A stretch of 64,000 nucleotides of DNA from Flavobacteriales bacterium (GCA_016722445.1 JADKIZ010000002.1:186001-250000), one strand, 5' to 3'. Shown: positions 1 through 8,131, counted from the stretch's first letter. Numbers and translations are program-made. The notes: generated by a model from the sequence alone, not told the origin.

Positions 1-89
1 CATTTTTCGATCAGAACACTTTTGATATGCTAAGGCAGGCAGCGAATAGTCAAGGCGGTTATTCAATAAGAACCTTTGGAGGAAGATAA
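1..89 (+). CDS. C-terminal end of a probable polymorphic toxin tip (partial)
   Basis: An open frame enters from the left edge (codons in register with position 3) and ends at the TAA at 87-89; the last residues read SIRTFGGR. Only about 28 residues are visible, so no fold can be assigned. I read it as the end of a toxin tip for two reasons. It stops 2 nt before a small soluble protein gene, the usual toxin-immunity spacing. The next 5 kb contains four remnants of Rhs core sequence with similar tip/small-gene junctions. The assignment rests on context, and the upstream Rhs core would have to lie outside the window. Confidence 0.45.
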   Translation, partial: FFDQNTFDMLRQAANSQGGYSIRTFGGR

Positions 90-91
90 AT

Positions 92-619
92 ATGGATGTA
101 ATTGTTTTAGGCGTTTATAGCATTGATGATGCTTACCTTGTTGAAAAGATAGCAAGTAAAAATAATTTGCGTGTGGTATGGAATTTTCAGGATTACCGAA
201 TAGATGCTGAATACGGAATGAAGTCCTTGGAGAATTATTTTCATTTACACAAATTGGGCGTATTAATAGATGATAAATATAAGGATGGTGATTTTTTCTG
301 CTCTTACCCGCTTATCATTGAAGTTTCTGATTATTTTATGGCTTCGGAATGGAATAAAGAAACACCAAGCAATCCTAAACTGTTTAATTTCTTTAATTCG
401 ATAAATGAAAGCACTCTTAAAAAATTAATCGTTGCTTTTGCTGACGAATGGACAGAAAGAACGACAGTCAAGATTGAGAGTATGGATTTTAGCAGTGTCA
501 ATAAAAGATTAACCAATTTGTACGTTTGGTGCACTGGATTCAGGAATCTGCAGACAAACATCGAAAACAGAGATGACTTTCATCCGTTAATTTTGGATTT
601 AGAAAATGCATCAACTTGA
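92..619 (+). CDS. Candidate immunity protein for the upstream toxin tip, unknown family
   Basis: This encodes a 175-residue soluble, acidic protein with no signal peptide or membrane segment. I do not recognise its family. It starts with MDVIVLGVYSIDDAYLV and has a mixed alpha/beta composition rich in aromatic residues (WNFQDYRIDAEYG, YVWCTGF), as is common in cytoplasmic immunity proteins. Its ATG lies 2 nt after the stop of the preceding toxin-like tail, which implies translational coupling. A hairpin overlapping its stop codon may end the transcript. The immunity role is inferred from position beside Rhs remnants; the reading frame itself is intact and convincing. Confidence 0.6.
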   Translation: MDVIVLGVYSIDDAYLVEKIASKNNLRVVWNFQDYRIDAEYGMKSLENYFHLHKLGVLIDDKYKDGDFFCSYPLIIEVSDYFMASEWNKETPSNPKLFNFFNSINESTLKKLIVAFADEWTERTTVKIESMDFSSVNKRLTNLYVWCTGFRNLQTNIENRDDFHPLILDLENAST

Positions 620-636
620 TCTAAATAAATCAAGTT
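613..636 (+). terminator. Hairpin at the end of the first candidate immunity gene
   Basis: AACTTGAT (613-620) pairs perfectly with ATCAAGTT (629-636) around an 8-nt loop. The hairpin overlaps the stop codon at 617-619 and is followed by a T-rich stretch (CATTTTGTTTT). It could act as a weak intrinsic terminator, though the stem is short and AT-rich. Confidence 0.4.
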
Positions 637-658
637 TCAACATTTTGTTTTGCCGTGC

Positions 659-698
659 ATACTTTCGTTTATTTCTATGTACTAAAACACGAAAGTAT
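659..698. repeat. 10-bp inverted repeat between toxin cassettes
   Basis: ATACTTTCGT at 659-668 is exactly inverted at 689-698 with a 20-nt spacer. The arms can be extended (GCATAC on the left, GTATGC on the right) if a 5-nt insertion is allowed. It lies in the gap between the first cassette and the second Rhs remnant. It may be a terminator-like structure or an old mobile-element edge; the sequence does not decide. Confidence 0.4.
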
Positions 699-807
699 AG
701 TATGCGATAAGACTTTATTAAAAGCAATTATCAGTAAGCCTTAACTAAGATTGTCGAAATTGGTGATTGACAAACATTATTGATCATGCTTATCCTGATT
801 GGACGAA

Positions 808-941
808 CTCGAAGAATTCCAAACCCAACTCCTCACCATGCCCGGAGAAGAGTTTTTCAATACGATGCTGAGCATACTCCAACAGAATATCACTTACAAA
901 TACTCAAGAACAATCCCATTAAATCAAACAGAATGCAATGA
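808..941 (+). pseudogene. Rhs core remnant 1 with the end of a toxin tip
   Basis: Positions 808-862 match the start of the better preserved core at 2225-2280 in DNA and protein (shared peptide QTQLLTMPGE.FF). This stretch precedes the YYPFGL motif in Bacteroidota Rhs/YD-repeat proteins. After about 20 residues the core similarity ends. Another frame then gives a plausible tip tail (DAEHTPTEYHL...) that stops at TGA 939-941, overlapping the ATG of the next small gene at 938. The YYPYGL part is missing, so this is a deleted, frameshifted relic rather than a working gene. Confidence 0.55.
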
Positions 942-1438
942 ATTTAATAAGACCGCACATTGTATTTCTGCTTTTAGTTTTAGCTGCCGCCAAAATTGGG
1001 ACAGGGCAAATATTAGCTATAAGACCAACTGCACTGACTGATCCACACATCGCTCCATTGATCATTTCAAATTATCCGGTAGATAGTTTGTCACTTATAC
1101 ACAAGTACGTCAAGCGCTGGAATAAACTCGAGTATGACAAGAAGGATGTAAAGTGGGTAAGATTAACGGATAGTTCAATGGTTGAATTTTATCAATCAAT
1201 GCTTTTTTTAGTTTGCCGAGTTCTGATGATGGTCAAGCTTCTCATAAGGAGCACGGTATTGAATTCTATTTTTAGGTGCGCATGACAATCAGGCAAAACG
1301 TATTTTATAAAGGACAAAGAAGAAGCTTTGAAGGTGATTGACGACCTTATTGGAATCATTGCGTCCTCTGAATTTATTGGGCATAATGTTGTTTTGACGG
1401 AGTTATATGGGTTAAAGGAACGATGCCAATTGGAGTGA
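938..1438 (+). pseudogene. Broken small secreted protein, candidate immunity gene
   Basis: The gene opens with a clear N-terminal signal sequence (MNLIRPHIVFLLLVLAAA, then GTGQ) at an ATG that overlaps the stop of the toxin-tip remnant (ATGA). The first frame is open to 1285, but the natural-looking sequence changes frame near 1200 (to NAFFSLPSSDDGQASHKEH), again near 1275, and ends at TGA 1436-1438 (...LTELYGLKERCQLE). At least two frameshifts therefore separate what looks like one protein of about 165 residues. I do not recognise the family. The position suggests an immunity protein that decayed together with its toxin. Confidence 0.5.
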
Positions 1439-1556
1439 TTATGTTCTCTCTATCCACTTATTGCTGAATCGTGTTTTTGCTATGACTTTTTGTTTCGGGT
1501 TACAGGAAGTGTATTTAAATTAATAGATATTCCAAGTTGCAGTTGGGCGATGACCG

Positions 1557-1707
1557 CATCATCGTGAATGGGAATTAGATGGCATTGAAATGAACCGCTT
1601 TGCTGCAAGGTGGTATGATCCGGTAATAGCAAGATGGCATTGATTATACTGAAAAAATCGGGACTCCGGCCCCATTAGAACAAAGAAGAAATGAAATACA
1701 CTTATAA
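1557..1707 (+). pseudogene. Rhs core remnant 2 (end of core) plus tip tail
   Basis: From 1557 the frame reads HHREWELDGIEMNRFAARWYDPVIARWH and then stops. This is the last part of the Rhs core, equivalent to the family's usual W.D.G.RMYDP..GRW segment, and it closely matches copies 3 and 4. A short frame (GTPAPLEQRRNEIHL) continues to TAA 1705-1707 and overlaps the start of the next gene at 1691. The upstream part of the core is absent. The copy keeps the ARWYDPVIARW motif that copies 3 and 4 have lost. Confidence 0.65.
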
Positions 1708-2134
1708 ACTTATTTTCCTATTCTTATGTAACCTTCAATTTTCTTGTTCTCAGGAAAAATCCGAGGTTCAATTTGCTTTATCGAAAAATCTGATTACAAT
1801 TGTTCAAGATTATTCGAATAAGATTTCCGATGACAAGTCGATTAGTGTTATACTAAAAGAATTGAAGTACGATACTAGTAGCTATTTTATCTATAGCGTC
1901 AATAAAATGCCTTCGTCGAACAGTACATTTTGTTTTATTGGTGAAACAAAGCTCAATGAACGTGTCATTTATCTGGGTATTACAAACACAAATTTTGATT
2001 CTGATTTCGGCTTACGAGATGAAGATATTAGTGAAGGCCCATCGCCTGTTTCTAATTTCATGGTTCATTGCACAATTGTTGGTGATTCCATTTTATCTAT
2101 TTCAGCTACCTATAATTATAACAGACAAATTTGA
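1691..2134 (+). CDS. Small exported protein, probable lipoprotein; candidate immunity protein
   Basis: This intact gene encodes 147 residues. The N-terminus (MKYTYKLIFLFLCNLQFSCSQ) is a signal sequence ending in FSC, which could be a lipoprotein cleavage site although the lipobox is imperfect. The rest is a soluble domain of unknown family with predicted strands (SSYFIYSVNKM, STFCFIGETKL, VIYLGITNT). Its ATG lies 17 nt inside the end of the preceding toxin-tip tail. The overlap and the Rhs context suggest an envelope-located immunity protein; the function is inferred. Confidence 0.55.
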   Translation: MKYTYKLIFLFLCNLQFSCSQEKSEVQFALSKNLITIVQDYSNKISDDKSISVILKELKYDTSSYFIYSVNKMPSSNSTFCFIGETKLNERVIYLGITNTNFDSDFGLRDEDISEGPSPVSNFMVHCTIVGDSILSISATYNYNRQI

Positions 2135-2224
2135 GATGACAAATTGAAATATGATTGACCCCAGAATTCCGTTTTCCTGATTGTAATTCGGCACGGTAAT
2201 AGGTTTATATTGCTGTAACGAAGT

Positions 2225-3658
2225 TTTCGAAAACTCCAAACCCAACTTCTCACTATGCCTGGAGAAGGATTTTTCTATACCTATCTCACCAATTTCTCCG
2301 ATAATCTTGTTACATTCGATAACTTAACGATCAGGCATAAACAAGGTACATTACGCAACATCCACGAATACTACCCTTACGGTTTGGAATATTGGCGTTC
2401 GGGTACCAAGCTCTACGATCGTGGCGACCAATTTTCCGAATTCCACCACCGTGAATGGGAATTAGACGGCATTGAAATGAACCGCTTTGCTGCAAGGTAA
2501 GGTATGATCCAATGATTGCCAAGATGGCACGCGGATCCTCTTGAACAAATGCACTCGCCTTGTGTGGCGCTTCATGCGGCGATCCGGTGAATTTGTCGAT
2601 CCTGATGGGAGAGCGAGGATACATTTGAGTGATTGGACAAAGGGTTGTATTAAGATGCTTTTCTCATATGTGAGTGGCGGCGCGGCCTGTTGGCGGTGCG
2701 GCAATGGTTAGGTATTGGAAAGTCAAGCTTCAAGGGAGTTGAATTCGTTGGCTCAACCTTACAAGGTTTGTTACAGAATTTTGACTGCAGAAAAGGTTGG
2801 ATAACGTAAATCAGAAAATTATTCTTGCAAAGGTTTCGGAGCAATGGATAATGTCTGCCAAGCAACAACGGAAACAGCAAGTCTTGAATATGATAATCCA
2901 GGCAATAATGGTGGCGATTTTGGTAATGCAATCAGCATCAGTTCAACATGACCTTGTCGGACCGATAGATCGCCCAAATGTTAATCAACCTGCATATAAA
3001 GGCGGTACCTACGGATTTATTGCGCTCATAACTTTTGGTTCCAATTTAGGGAACTCAAGCATAAACTCCAATACTAGGAACTTCTCGACTAATGGAAGTT
3101 TTATTAATTACTTTCAAGGCAAAAAAATTGAGCAATGGTACCAAACAAATGGATCATCCGGAATTGCTCCTTATGCACCTCCGAGTGATAACATTCGTTA
3201 TCAAACATTATTTTATAGGGTGCAATATAAGGATCCTTGGGGATCTCCATGGGCTTATGCAATTGACTTTATACCATATCCACCAATTCCTGCACCAATT
3301 CAAGGAAGGGGAGGTAACACATTACCTGTTTCGTTCAATTTAGAATTAAGTAAGCCTGTAACCTTAGAAGACTTTTTTTCATTTCCACCACGCTTCCCAA
3401 TGGAATTAAGACCTGATCGTTATGGCAGGATTAGTGAAGATCCAGTGCAAGGTGGCGTAAAAGTTGTAGCTAGAACCGCATTAATTGTTATCACTCAAAG
3501 TCAAGATTTATGGAGGTAATGGTACCAATTCGGAAATCTTAAGACAAAGAATGCGTAATGCCCTAATCTCCTTCGGAATATCGGATTCAGATATATTGGA
3601 CGTTGACGAACCTCCATTACTTTCTGATCCTAGCTTTGGCACTTTTACATGGAAATAA
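2225..3658 (+). pseudogene. Rhs core remnant 3 with its toxin tip, multiply frameshifted
   Basis: The core frame at 2255-2500 contains GFFYTYLTNFSDN, VTFDNLTIRHKQG, YYPYGLEYW and ELDGIEMNRFAAR, the standard order of a Bacteroidota Rhs core. It is broken by a few extra bases near 2497. The sequence continues in shifting frames through YDPMIAKM, ADPLEQMHSP and FVDPDGR, which is the usual DPxGR end of the core. A variable tip of roughly 300 codons follows, whose best open part is 2797-3519. The start of that part (2844-2950) reads more naturally in another frame, and the end (GTNSEILRQRM...SFGTFTWK) changes frame near 3510 and stops at TAA 3656-3658. At least four lesions are visible. No catalytic motif was recognised in the tip. 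Confidence 0.75.
2265..2496 (+). repeat. Direct repeat of the Rhs core (first copy)
   Basis: These 232 bp recur at 4612-4843 at a constant offset of 2347 bp, with no indel and only scattered, mostly third-position differences. The mismatch pattern shows both copies were under protein-level selection until recently. Such repeats allow homologous exchange of the tip cassette between them. Confidence 0.85.
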
Positions 3659-3672
3659 ATTATAGCATATTT

Positions 3673-4425
3673 ATGAAATATTCAGCTTTGCTCATGTTTT
3701 GCTTCATCAGGATTCATCTCCTTAGCGGACAAATGATGATTAACAAGGAATGCCAATACGACACACTTTCAGAGGGAATTATTAAGATGACCTGTTATTT
3801 TTCAAATGGTACCTTAATGAGTCAAAAGTACTTCAAAGATGGAATTTTACATGGAGAGTTAATTGATTGGGATTCACTTGGCAGAATAATTTCTCAGCAT
3901 ACTTTTCGCAATGGCATTTCAATAGGTAAATCAATATTGAATGATTACGAACATGGAATTTATTGCGTTGGTGAGTTCGATGTTTTTGGATTTGGCTGTT
4001 CAGAATGCCGATATGAAAACGGGCTTATGATGGAAAAAGCATGTAATGATTCTACACGCAGAGTTTATGGCGAGTTTAAACAATGGTATCGGAATGGACA
4101 ACTTGCTTTGTCCACTTACCAAAATCAGGGGAAACAAGATTTTGTGACGTATCATGACAATGGTAAATTTGATAGTAAAGGAAAAATATTCGATTCACCT
4201 TTTGCCAAAATCGGTATCTGGAAATATTTCGATAGAGACGGCCAGAATCTTCGCAAGGAAAAATACTCCAGACGTCATCCTGGGGTCAAACATGGCCGTT
4301 GGGTTTACTATGAAAATGATACTCCTGTGGTAATTGAATTCTATAAAAACAACGTATTACAAAAAATTCGAAAAAAGAAATCAAACAGTCTAAATGAAAG
4401 ACAAATCGATAACCTGAATGATTAA
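3673..4425 (+). CDS. YwqK-family MORN-repeat antitoxin/immunity protein
   Basis: This encodes about 250 residues that begin with a signal sequence (MKYSALLMFCFIRIHLLSGQ). An ATG at 3649 is in frame and overlaps the toxin-tip stop at 3656-3658, but the start at 3673 gives a normal signal peptide. The body is a series of MORN_2-type repeats of the form Y.NG.L....Y..G...G....Y...G (SNGTLMSQKYFKDGILHGELIDW, YRNGQLALSTYQNQG, HDNGKFDSKGK, KHGRWVYYEND). This is the pattern of the YwqK family, which accompanies polymorphic toxins such as YwqJ deaminases. The gene is intact although the toxin tip beside it is broken. The signal peptide suggests an envelope location. Confidence 0.7.
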   Translation: MKYSALLMFCFIRIHLLSGQMMINKECQYDTLSEGIIKMTCYFSNGTLMSQKYFKDGILHGELIDWDSLGRIISQHTFRNGISIGKSILNDYEHGIYCVGEFDVFGFGCSECRYENGLMMEKACNDSTRRVYGEFKQWYRNGQLALSTYQNQGKQDFVTYHDNGKFDSKGKIFDSPFAKIGIWKYFDRDGQNLRKEKYSRRHPGVKHGRWVYYENDTPVVIEFYKNNVLQKIRKKKSNSLNERQIDNLND

Positions 4426-4611
4426 AAACAAATACTCAACTATGGAAGAAATCATATTGGTAGCTATCTGTTTGCTTTCATGAAAGATCAAAAATTGATT
4501 GTCCAACTAATTTCTCTTAAAACCGTTAAGCGTTTTTGGAGATGTTTGTAAGACTCCCATAACAAGTGTGGTAACCGATTTTTGTGAAGGGCATTTAGAT
4601 TGACAATCTAA
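4426..4611. other. Non-coding gap between YwqK gene and Rhs remnant 4
   Basis: No credible gene is seen. A near-perfect palindrome TAGATTG-A-CAATCTA lies just before the start of the core repeat and may mark the rearrangement point or be chance. Confidence 0.4.
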
Positions 4612-4843
4612 AAGGATTTATCTATACCTACCTCAACAATTTCTCCGATAACCTCGTTACATTCGATAACTTAACGATCAGGCATAAACAAGGTACGTTG
4701 CGCAACATCCACGAATATTACCCTTATGGTTTAGAATATTGGCGTTCAGGTAACAAGCTCTACGACCGTGGCGACCAATTTTCCGAATTCCATCATCGTG
4801 AATGGGAATTAGATGGCATTGAAATGAACCGCTTTGCTGCACG
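4612..4843 (+). repeat. Direct repeat of the Rhs core (second copy)
   Basis: This is the partner of 2265-2496 (offset 2347 bp, no indels). Recombination between the two would delete the YwqK-like gene and the tip of copy 3. Confidence 0.85.
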
Positions 4844-4961
4844 TTTGTATGATGCAATTCCCCAGTTCACAACCACAGTGCAACGGAGATTTAGAAATGC
4901 GAATCATGACACTGTCAGGGCAATTGAAAGATGGCTTTGTTTATCCAGATGTAATCGGTAA
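4612..4961 (+). pseudogene. Rhs core remnant 4
   Basis: The sequence from 4612 encodes the core from GFIYTYLNNFSDN through YYPYGLEYWRSG to NRFAARLYDA, nearly identical to copy 3, and then departs into about 37 unrelated residues ending at TAA 4959-4961. There is no start codon at the true beginning of a protein and no small gene follows. It is a core fragment whose tip and immunity gene have been deleted. It is the last piece of the island before coaD. Confidence 0.75.
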
Positions 4962-5026
4962 GACAGTTCTGTTTGTGCTATTCCGTCGTCTCGCGCGTGA
5001 ATCGTCATAAGTTCCACCACACGTTA

Positions 5027-5034
5027 TATGTTTG
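5027..5034 (+). promoter_or_regulatory. Bacteroidota -7 promoter element before coaD
   Basis: TATGTTTG matches TAnnTTTG exactly and ends 4 nt before the coaD ATG (5039), so the transcript would begin at or next to the start codon. No TTTG box at the expected -33 distance was found, which lowers confidence. Confidence 0.4.
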
Positions 5035-5038
5035 TAAC

Positions 5039-5503
5039 ATGAAACGTATCGCTGTTTTCCCTGGTTCGTTTGATCCGATTACCAGAGGTCATGAAAATAT
5101 TGTACGCCGTGGGGCGTCGATGTTTGATGAAGTGATTGTGGCCATTGGCGTCAACACCACTAAACAATCCATGTTTTCATTGGAGGTGCGCAAAAAATGG
5201 CTGGTGGATACCTTCGCTGATCTGCCTCATGTGCGCATTGAAACTTTCGATGGACTCACAGTGGAATTCTGTAAAAAAAATGAGGCAACATATTTGTTAC
5301 GCGGTCTTCGCAATGGTGGTGACTTTGAATATGAAAGAACCATCGCACACATGAACAAAGCGTTGTGGCCAGAACTGGAAACCATCCTTGTTTTCACAGA
5401 TCCTGAATACGCTTCGGTTCACAGCACGGTAATTCGGGAAATTATTAAAAATAAAGGCGATGTTTCTCAGTTTGTACCAACGAAGGTCAACATCTATGAA
5501 TAG
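5039..5503 (+). CDS. coaD: Phosphopantetheine adenylyltransferase
   Basis: CoaD transfers AMP from ATP to 4'-phosphopantetheine, giving dephospho-CoA, the penultimate step of coenzyme A synthesis in the cytoplasm. The 154-residue length is normal for the family. The nucleotidyltransferase signature GSFDPITRGHENI is at residues 9-21 with the T/HxGH histidine at 18; LLRGLRNGGDFEYE and the SVHSTVIREI segment near the C-terminus are also present. The ATG at 5039 is chosen because MKRIAVFPGSFDP is the canonical beginning; the in-frame extension to 4973 is not conserved-looking. The downstream gene overlaps its end by 8 nt. Confidence 0.95.
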   Translation: MKRIAVFPGSFDPITRGHENIVRRGASMFDEVIVAIGVNTTKQSMFSLEVRKKWLVDTFADLPHVRIETFDGLTVEFCKKNEATYLLRGLRNGGDFEYERTIAHMNKALWPELETILVFTDPEYASVHSTVIREIIKNKGDVSQFVPTKVNIYE

Positions 5504-7022
5504 GCTCCTCGTTTCATTTCTGTTTCTACTACTGTCTTGGCAGGGTTTGGCTCAACCTGTGACCATCATCGGCAAAGCCACCGGTTACGCAGGAAAAAAA
5601 ATCGTGGCCTTTCAACTCGAAGATTACATTTCTGAAAAACGCCTTGTCATCGCATCAGCTGATATCGCCGAAGATGGACAATTCGCTTTGGAGTTTACGC
5701 CAACAGAAACAGGGGTGTATATCCTCAGCATCGCACGCACTGAAGCTTCTATTTATGTCGTTCCTGGCGGACATTATACCATCAACTTTCCCACAGTGAC
5801 CGCTGGTACGGTGCGCAAATTCGACAAAACATCAGTGGAATTAGCCTTTGAAGGTCTTCCCGATCATGATATCAATCTGCTCATTCGCGACTTCAACGCG
5901 GAATATGCAAGTTTTATCAGTGAACACTACTATGACTTCGCAGCGGATGAATACCATGGTTCGGAAGCATGGCTTAAATCTTTGGGAGAAAAATCAAACA
6001 AGACCGATCTGACCAAAAGAGCCGGAAACAAAGACAGCACGGCTACTCATGCACCGGCAGTTTCTTTTCGTGAGGTGGTTTCTTCATTTGTAACGACAAC
6101 CAACACCAAATATCAAGCTCATTACAGCAATGTGTTTTTTCAAGACTATGTTCGGTATTCTCTGGGAGAATTGGAATTGATGTCGGGCATGAACAGAAAT
6201 GAATTCTACCACGAATATTTCATGTCGCAAAAAATTCAACCTACTCACCCATCGTATATGAGTTGTTTTCATGCGTACTACCATCACTTTCTGACACAAC
6301 GCAAAAAGGAATTGCAGAGCGCCATCATCAAAGCTGTGAATCAGGAAAGAGATCCGATGAAAATTGTGACTTTGTTTGAAGGAGATTCAACTTGTCTGGG
6401 CAAAGAGGTAAGGTGCCTCGCAGTGATCAAAGGACTTCACGACATTTATTACGACAGAACATTTACCAGTTATTCCATCGAAAAATCTCTCATGAATTTT
6501 CCAAATGAAATGACTGCGTTGAAGCAGATCGCTCGCAATACGCTTGATGAACTTAGGAAATGTAAAGAAGGATGGATCTTGTCTGATTTTATTCTTCCTG
6601 ATGAAGGCGGCGATAAATGGAAATTGTCGGACCATCATGGTACACCCGTTTATTTTCTCTTCTTTGCCAGTTGGAGTTCTGCCTCAATAAAAGAAATGCA
6701 GATGATGCAAAATCTCTATGAAAAATATGGCAGACAAATTCTTTTTGTAGCCATCTGCATGGATGATGATTTCAAAACATTCAAGAATTACATTGTAGAT
6801 CACAAGGAACAAAAATTCACTTTCCTTTTCGGCGGTGGTGCACCAATGCTGAGTTATGATTGTGGAGTTAGAACAATACCCCACGCCATGATGCTCGATG
6901 CAGAAGGAAAAGTGATGTATTCATTCACCAGAAAACCAAGTGAAGGCATTCAAATGGATCTCGATAAAATCATCGCGGTGATGAAGCAGAATACGCAAGG
7001 GCCGAAAACGTGGAAACAATAG
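5496..7022 (+). CDS. Exported TlpA/thioredoxin-like protein lacking the redox cysteines
   Basis: This encodes 508 residues with a signal peptide (MNRLLVSFLFLLLSWQGLAQ). The first part (about 20-130) resembles the beta-rich N-terminal domain common in Bacteroidota TlpA-like proteins (TIIGKATGYAGKKIV..., VYILSI). A long helical middle follows, then a thioredoxin-fold C-terminus from about 385 (FLFFASWSSASIKEMQ, LFVAICMDDD, RTIPHAMMLD, cis-Pro as TIP). Where active relatives have WCxxC, this protein has WSSAS, so both catalytic cysteines are replaced and it cannot act as a disulfide reductase. It probably binds or scaffolds in the periplasm. It overlaps coaD by 8 nt and is likely co-transcribed. 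The gene at 62162-63520 is a comparable protein that keeps its CSHC motif. Confidence 0.75.
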   Translation: MNRLLVSFLFLLLSWQGLAQPVTIIGKATGYAGKKIVAFQLEDYISEKRLVIASADIAEDGQFALEFTPTETGVYILSIARTEASIYVVPGGHYTINFPTVTAGTVRKFDKTSVELAFEGLPDHDINLLIRDFNAEYASFISEHYYDFAADEYHGSEAWLKSLGEKSNKTDLTKRAGNKDSTATHAPAVSFREVVSSFVTTTNTKYQAHYSNVFFQDYVRYSLGELELMSGMNRNEFYHEYFMSQKIQPTHPSYMSCFHAYYHHFLTQRKKELQSAIIKAVNQERDPMKIVTLFEGDSTCLGKEVRCLAVIKGLHDIYYDRTFTSYSIEKSLMNFPNEMTALKQIARNTLDELRKCKEGWILSDFILPDEGGDKWKLSDHHGTPVYFLFFASWSSASIKEMQMMQNLYEKYGRQILFVAICMDDDFKTFKNYIVDHKEQKFTFLFGGGAPMLSYDCGVRTIPHAMMLDAEGKVMYSFTRKPSEGIQMDLDKIIAVMKQNTQGPKTWKQ

Positions 7023-7026
7023 GCTT

Positions 7027-7178
7027 GAATTATGAATTATGAAGTATGAATTATGAAGTATGAATTATGAATTATGAATTATGAATTATGAATTAGCTTT
7101 TATCAGAAGTGAGTATTGAGTTCGCCAATACACTTCCCTTCGCGGTCCTAATACCTAATACCCAGTACCTGATACCTC
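7027..7178. repeat. Heptamer tandem repeat plus CTAATACC-type repeat
   Basis: A partial unit and nine consecutive 7-nt units of ATGAATT (two read ATGAAGT) fill 7027-7094. At 7131-7178 a second block follows (CACTTCCCTTCGCGGTCCTAA, then copies of TAATACC/AGTACC/GATACC). The same two blocks in the same order occur at 49844-49950. The block lies between convergent genes just after a stop codon. Confidence 0.75.
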
Positions 7179-7186
7179 TCACATAC

Positions 7187-7909
7187 TCACTTGAGTGCGA
7201 GTAAATGCTCCACGCCAGGGGTGCGGTGAGCGATGAAGCCTTCGCCGAGGATGAATCCGGCGGGGCGGCCCATGTGCAGGGCTCTTCCATAGAGGTAATC
7301 AAAAAATTCGCTCCCGGAAATGGGGGTTATCGGTTGTTTGTCGTCTCCAGAATAAAACTGACTCGAGTAGCATTTCAGTGCTTCAATTTTTTTCTCCCAA
7401 AAAGATGTTACATCGATGACAAAATCTGGTTTGAGGTAATGGTCCTGGATATATGAATACACCGCTTTTGGTCTCCAGGGTTTCTGTGACTCATTTCCAG
7501 ATACCGTTTCAATGCGCAACAATCCCGCGTAGAAACAAGCATCCTGAATCAGTTTGGAAGAACGACCATGATCAGGGTGTCGGTCTGAAGGGGCTGTACA
7601 CAAGATGATTTCTGGTTAGTATTTCCTGATCGCTGTGATGATTGACCTCAAGTTTTCTTCATTGTATTGAAAAAATCCATCTGCCATGCCGAGGTTTTCC
7701 CTCGCAGTCAGACCCAAAATCGCAGAGGCGTTTGACGCTTCCTTTTCACGCAATTCAGCACTGCCCCGACTACCGAGTTCACCCCGGGTGAGGTCGACAA
7801 TGCCAACTTTTTGACCCAAAGCAACACTTTTGGCCACAGTGGCGCCAGCACTGATTTCCACATCATCGGGATGGGCCCCGATTGCCATAATATCCAGTTT
7901 TACAGCCAT
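7187..7909 (-). pseudogene. bshB1: Bacillithiol biosynthesis deacetylase BshB1, interrupted by an in-frame stop
   Basis: BshB1 hydrolyses N-acetylglucosaminyl-malate to glucosaminyl-malate in bacillithiol synthesis. It belongs to the LmbE-like zinc deacetylases. The N-terminal part (7907 down to 7619) has the metal motif GAHPDDVE and the family stretches GELGSRGS and NLGMADGFF. The C-terminal part has DRHPDHG and continues to HRTPGVEHLLALK. The two halves are in the same frame and are separated by one TAA at 7616-7618, in IRKY-stop-PEIILCTAP, where CAA (Gln) would fit. A single C-to-T change, real or an error, explains it. The total of about 240 codons is normal for the family. If the stop is real, an unusual internal start at TTG 7601-7603 could make only the C-terminal part. 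Confidence 0.85.
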
Positions 7910-7926
7910 ATAGCAAAAAAAGAAGG

Positions 7927-7934
7927 CAAAATTA
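7927..7934 (-). promoter_or_regulatory. -7 promoter element before bshB1
   Basis: On the minus strand TAATTTTG matches TAnnTTTG exactly, 17 nt upstream of the bshB1 ATG. A -33 TTTG box is not evident at the usual distance. Confidence 0.35.
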
Positions 7935-8131
7935 GGCTGCAATTCCGGTGAATGAGGAGAAAGTAACAGAAAGCTACCGAATTGTTAGCCCTGATCAATT
8001 TTCAAAATTCAAGGCAGTGATTTTCCTGTTGATCAGGCAATAATTCCATTTCGTCTAAAGCTTAAAAACCATTCTTTATCATTAACGTTTCATTGACAAG
8101 TTTTGAACAAACCACCCCTCCCACCCACCTC

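Noticed and set aside
2797..3519. The 240-residue open frame as an independent gene
   Set aside because: Its first 50 residues read better in another frame and its end continues in a third frame to 3658, so it is part of a frameshifted Rhs tip.
7027..7094. Short tandem repeats as a CRISPR array
   Set aside because: The units are 7 nt with no spacers, and no cas genes are present.
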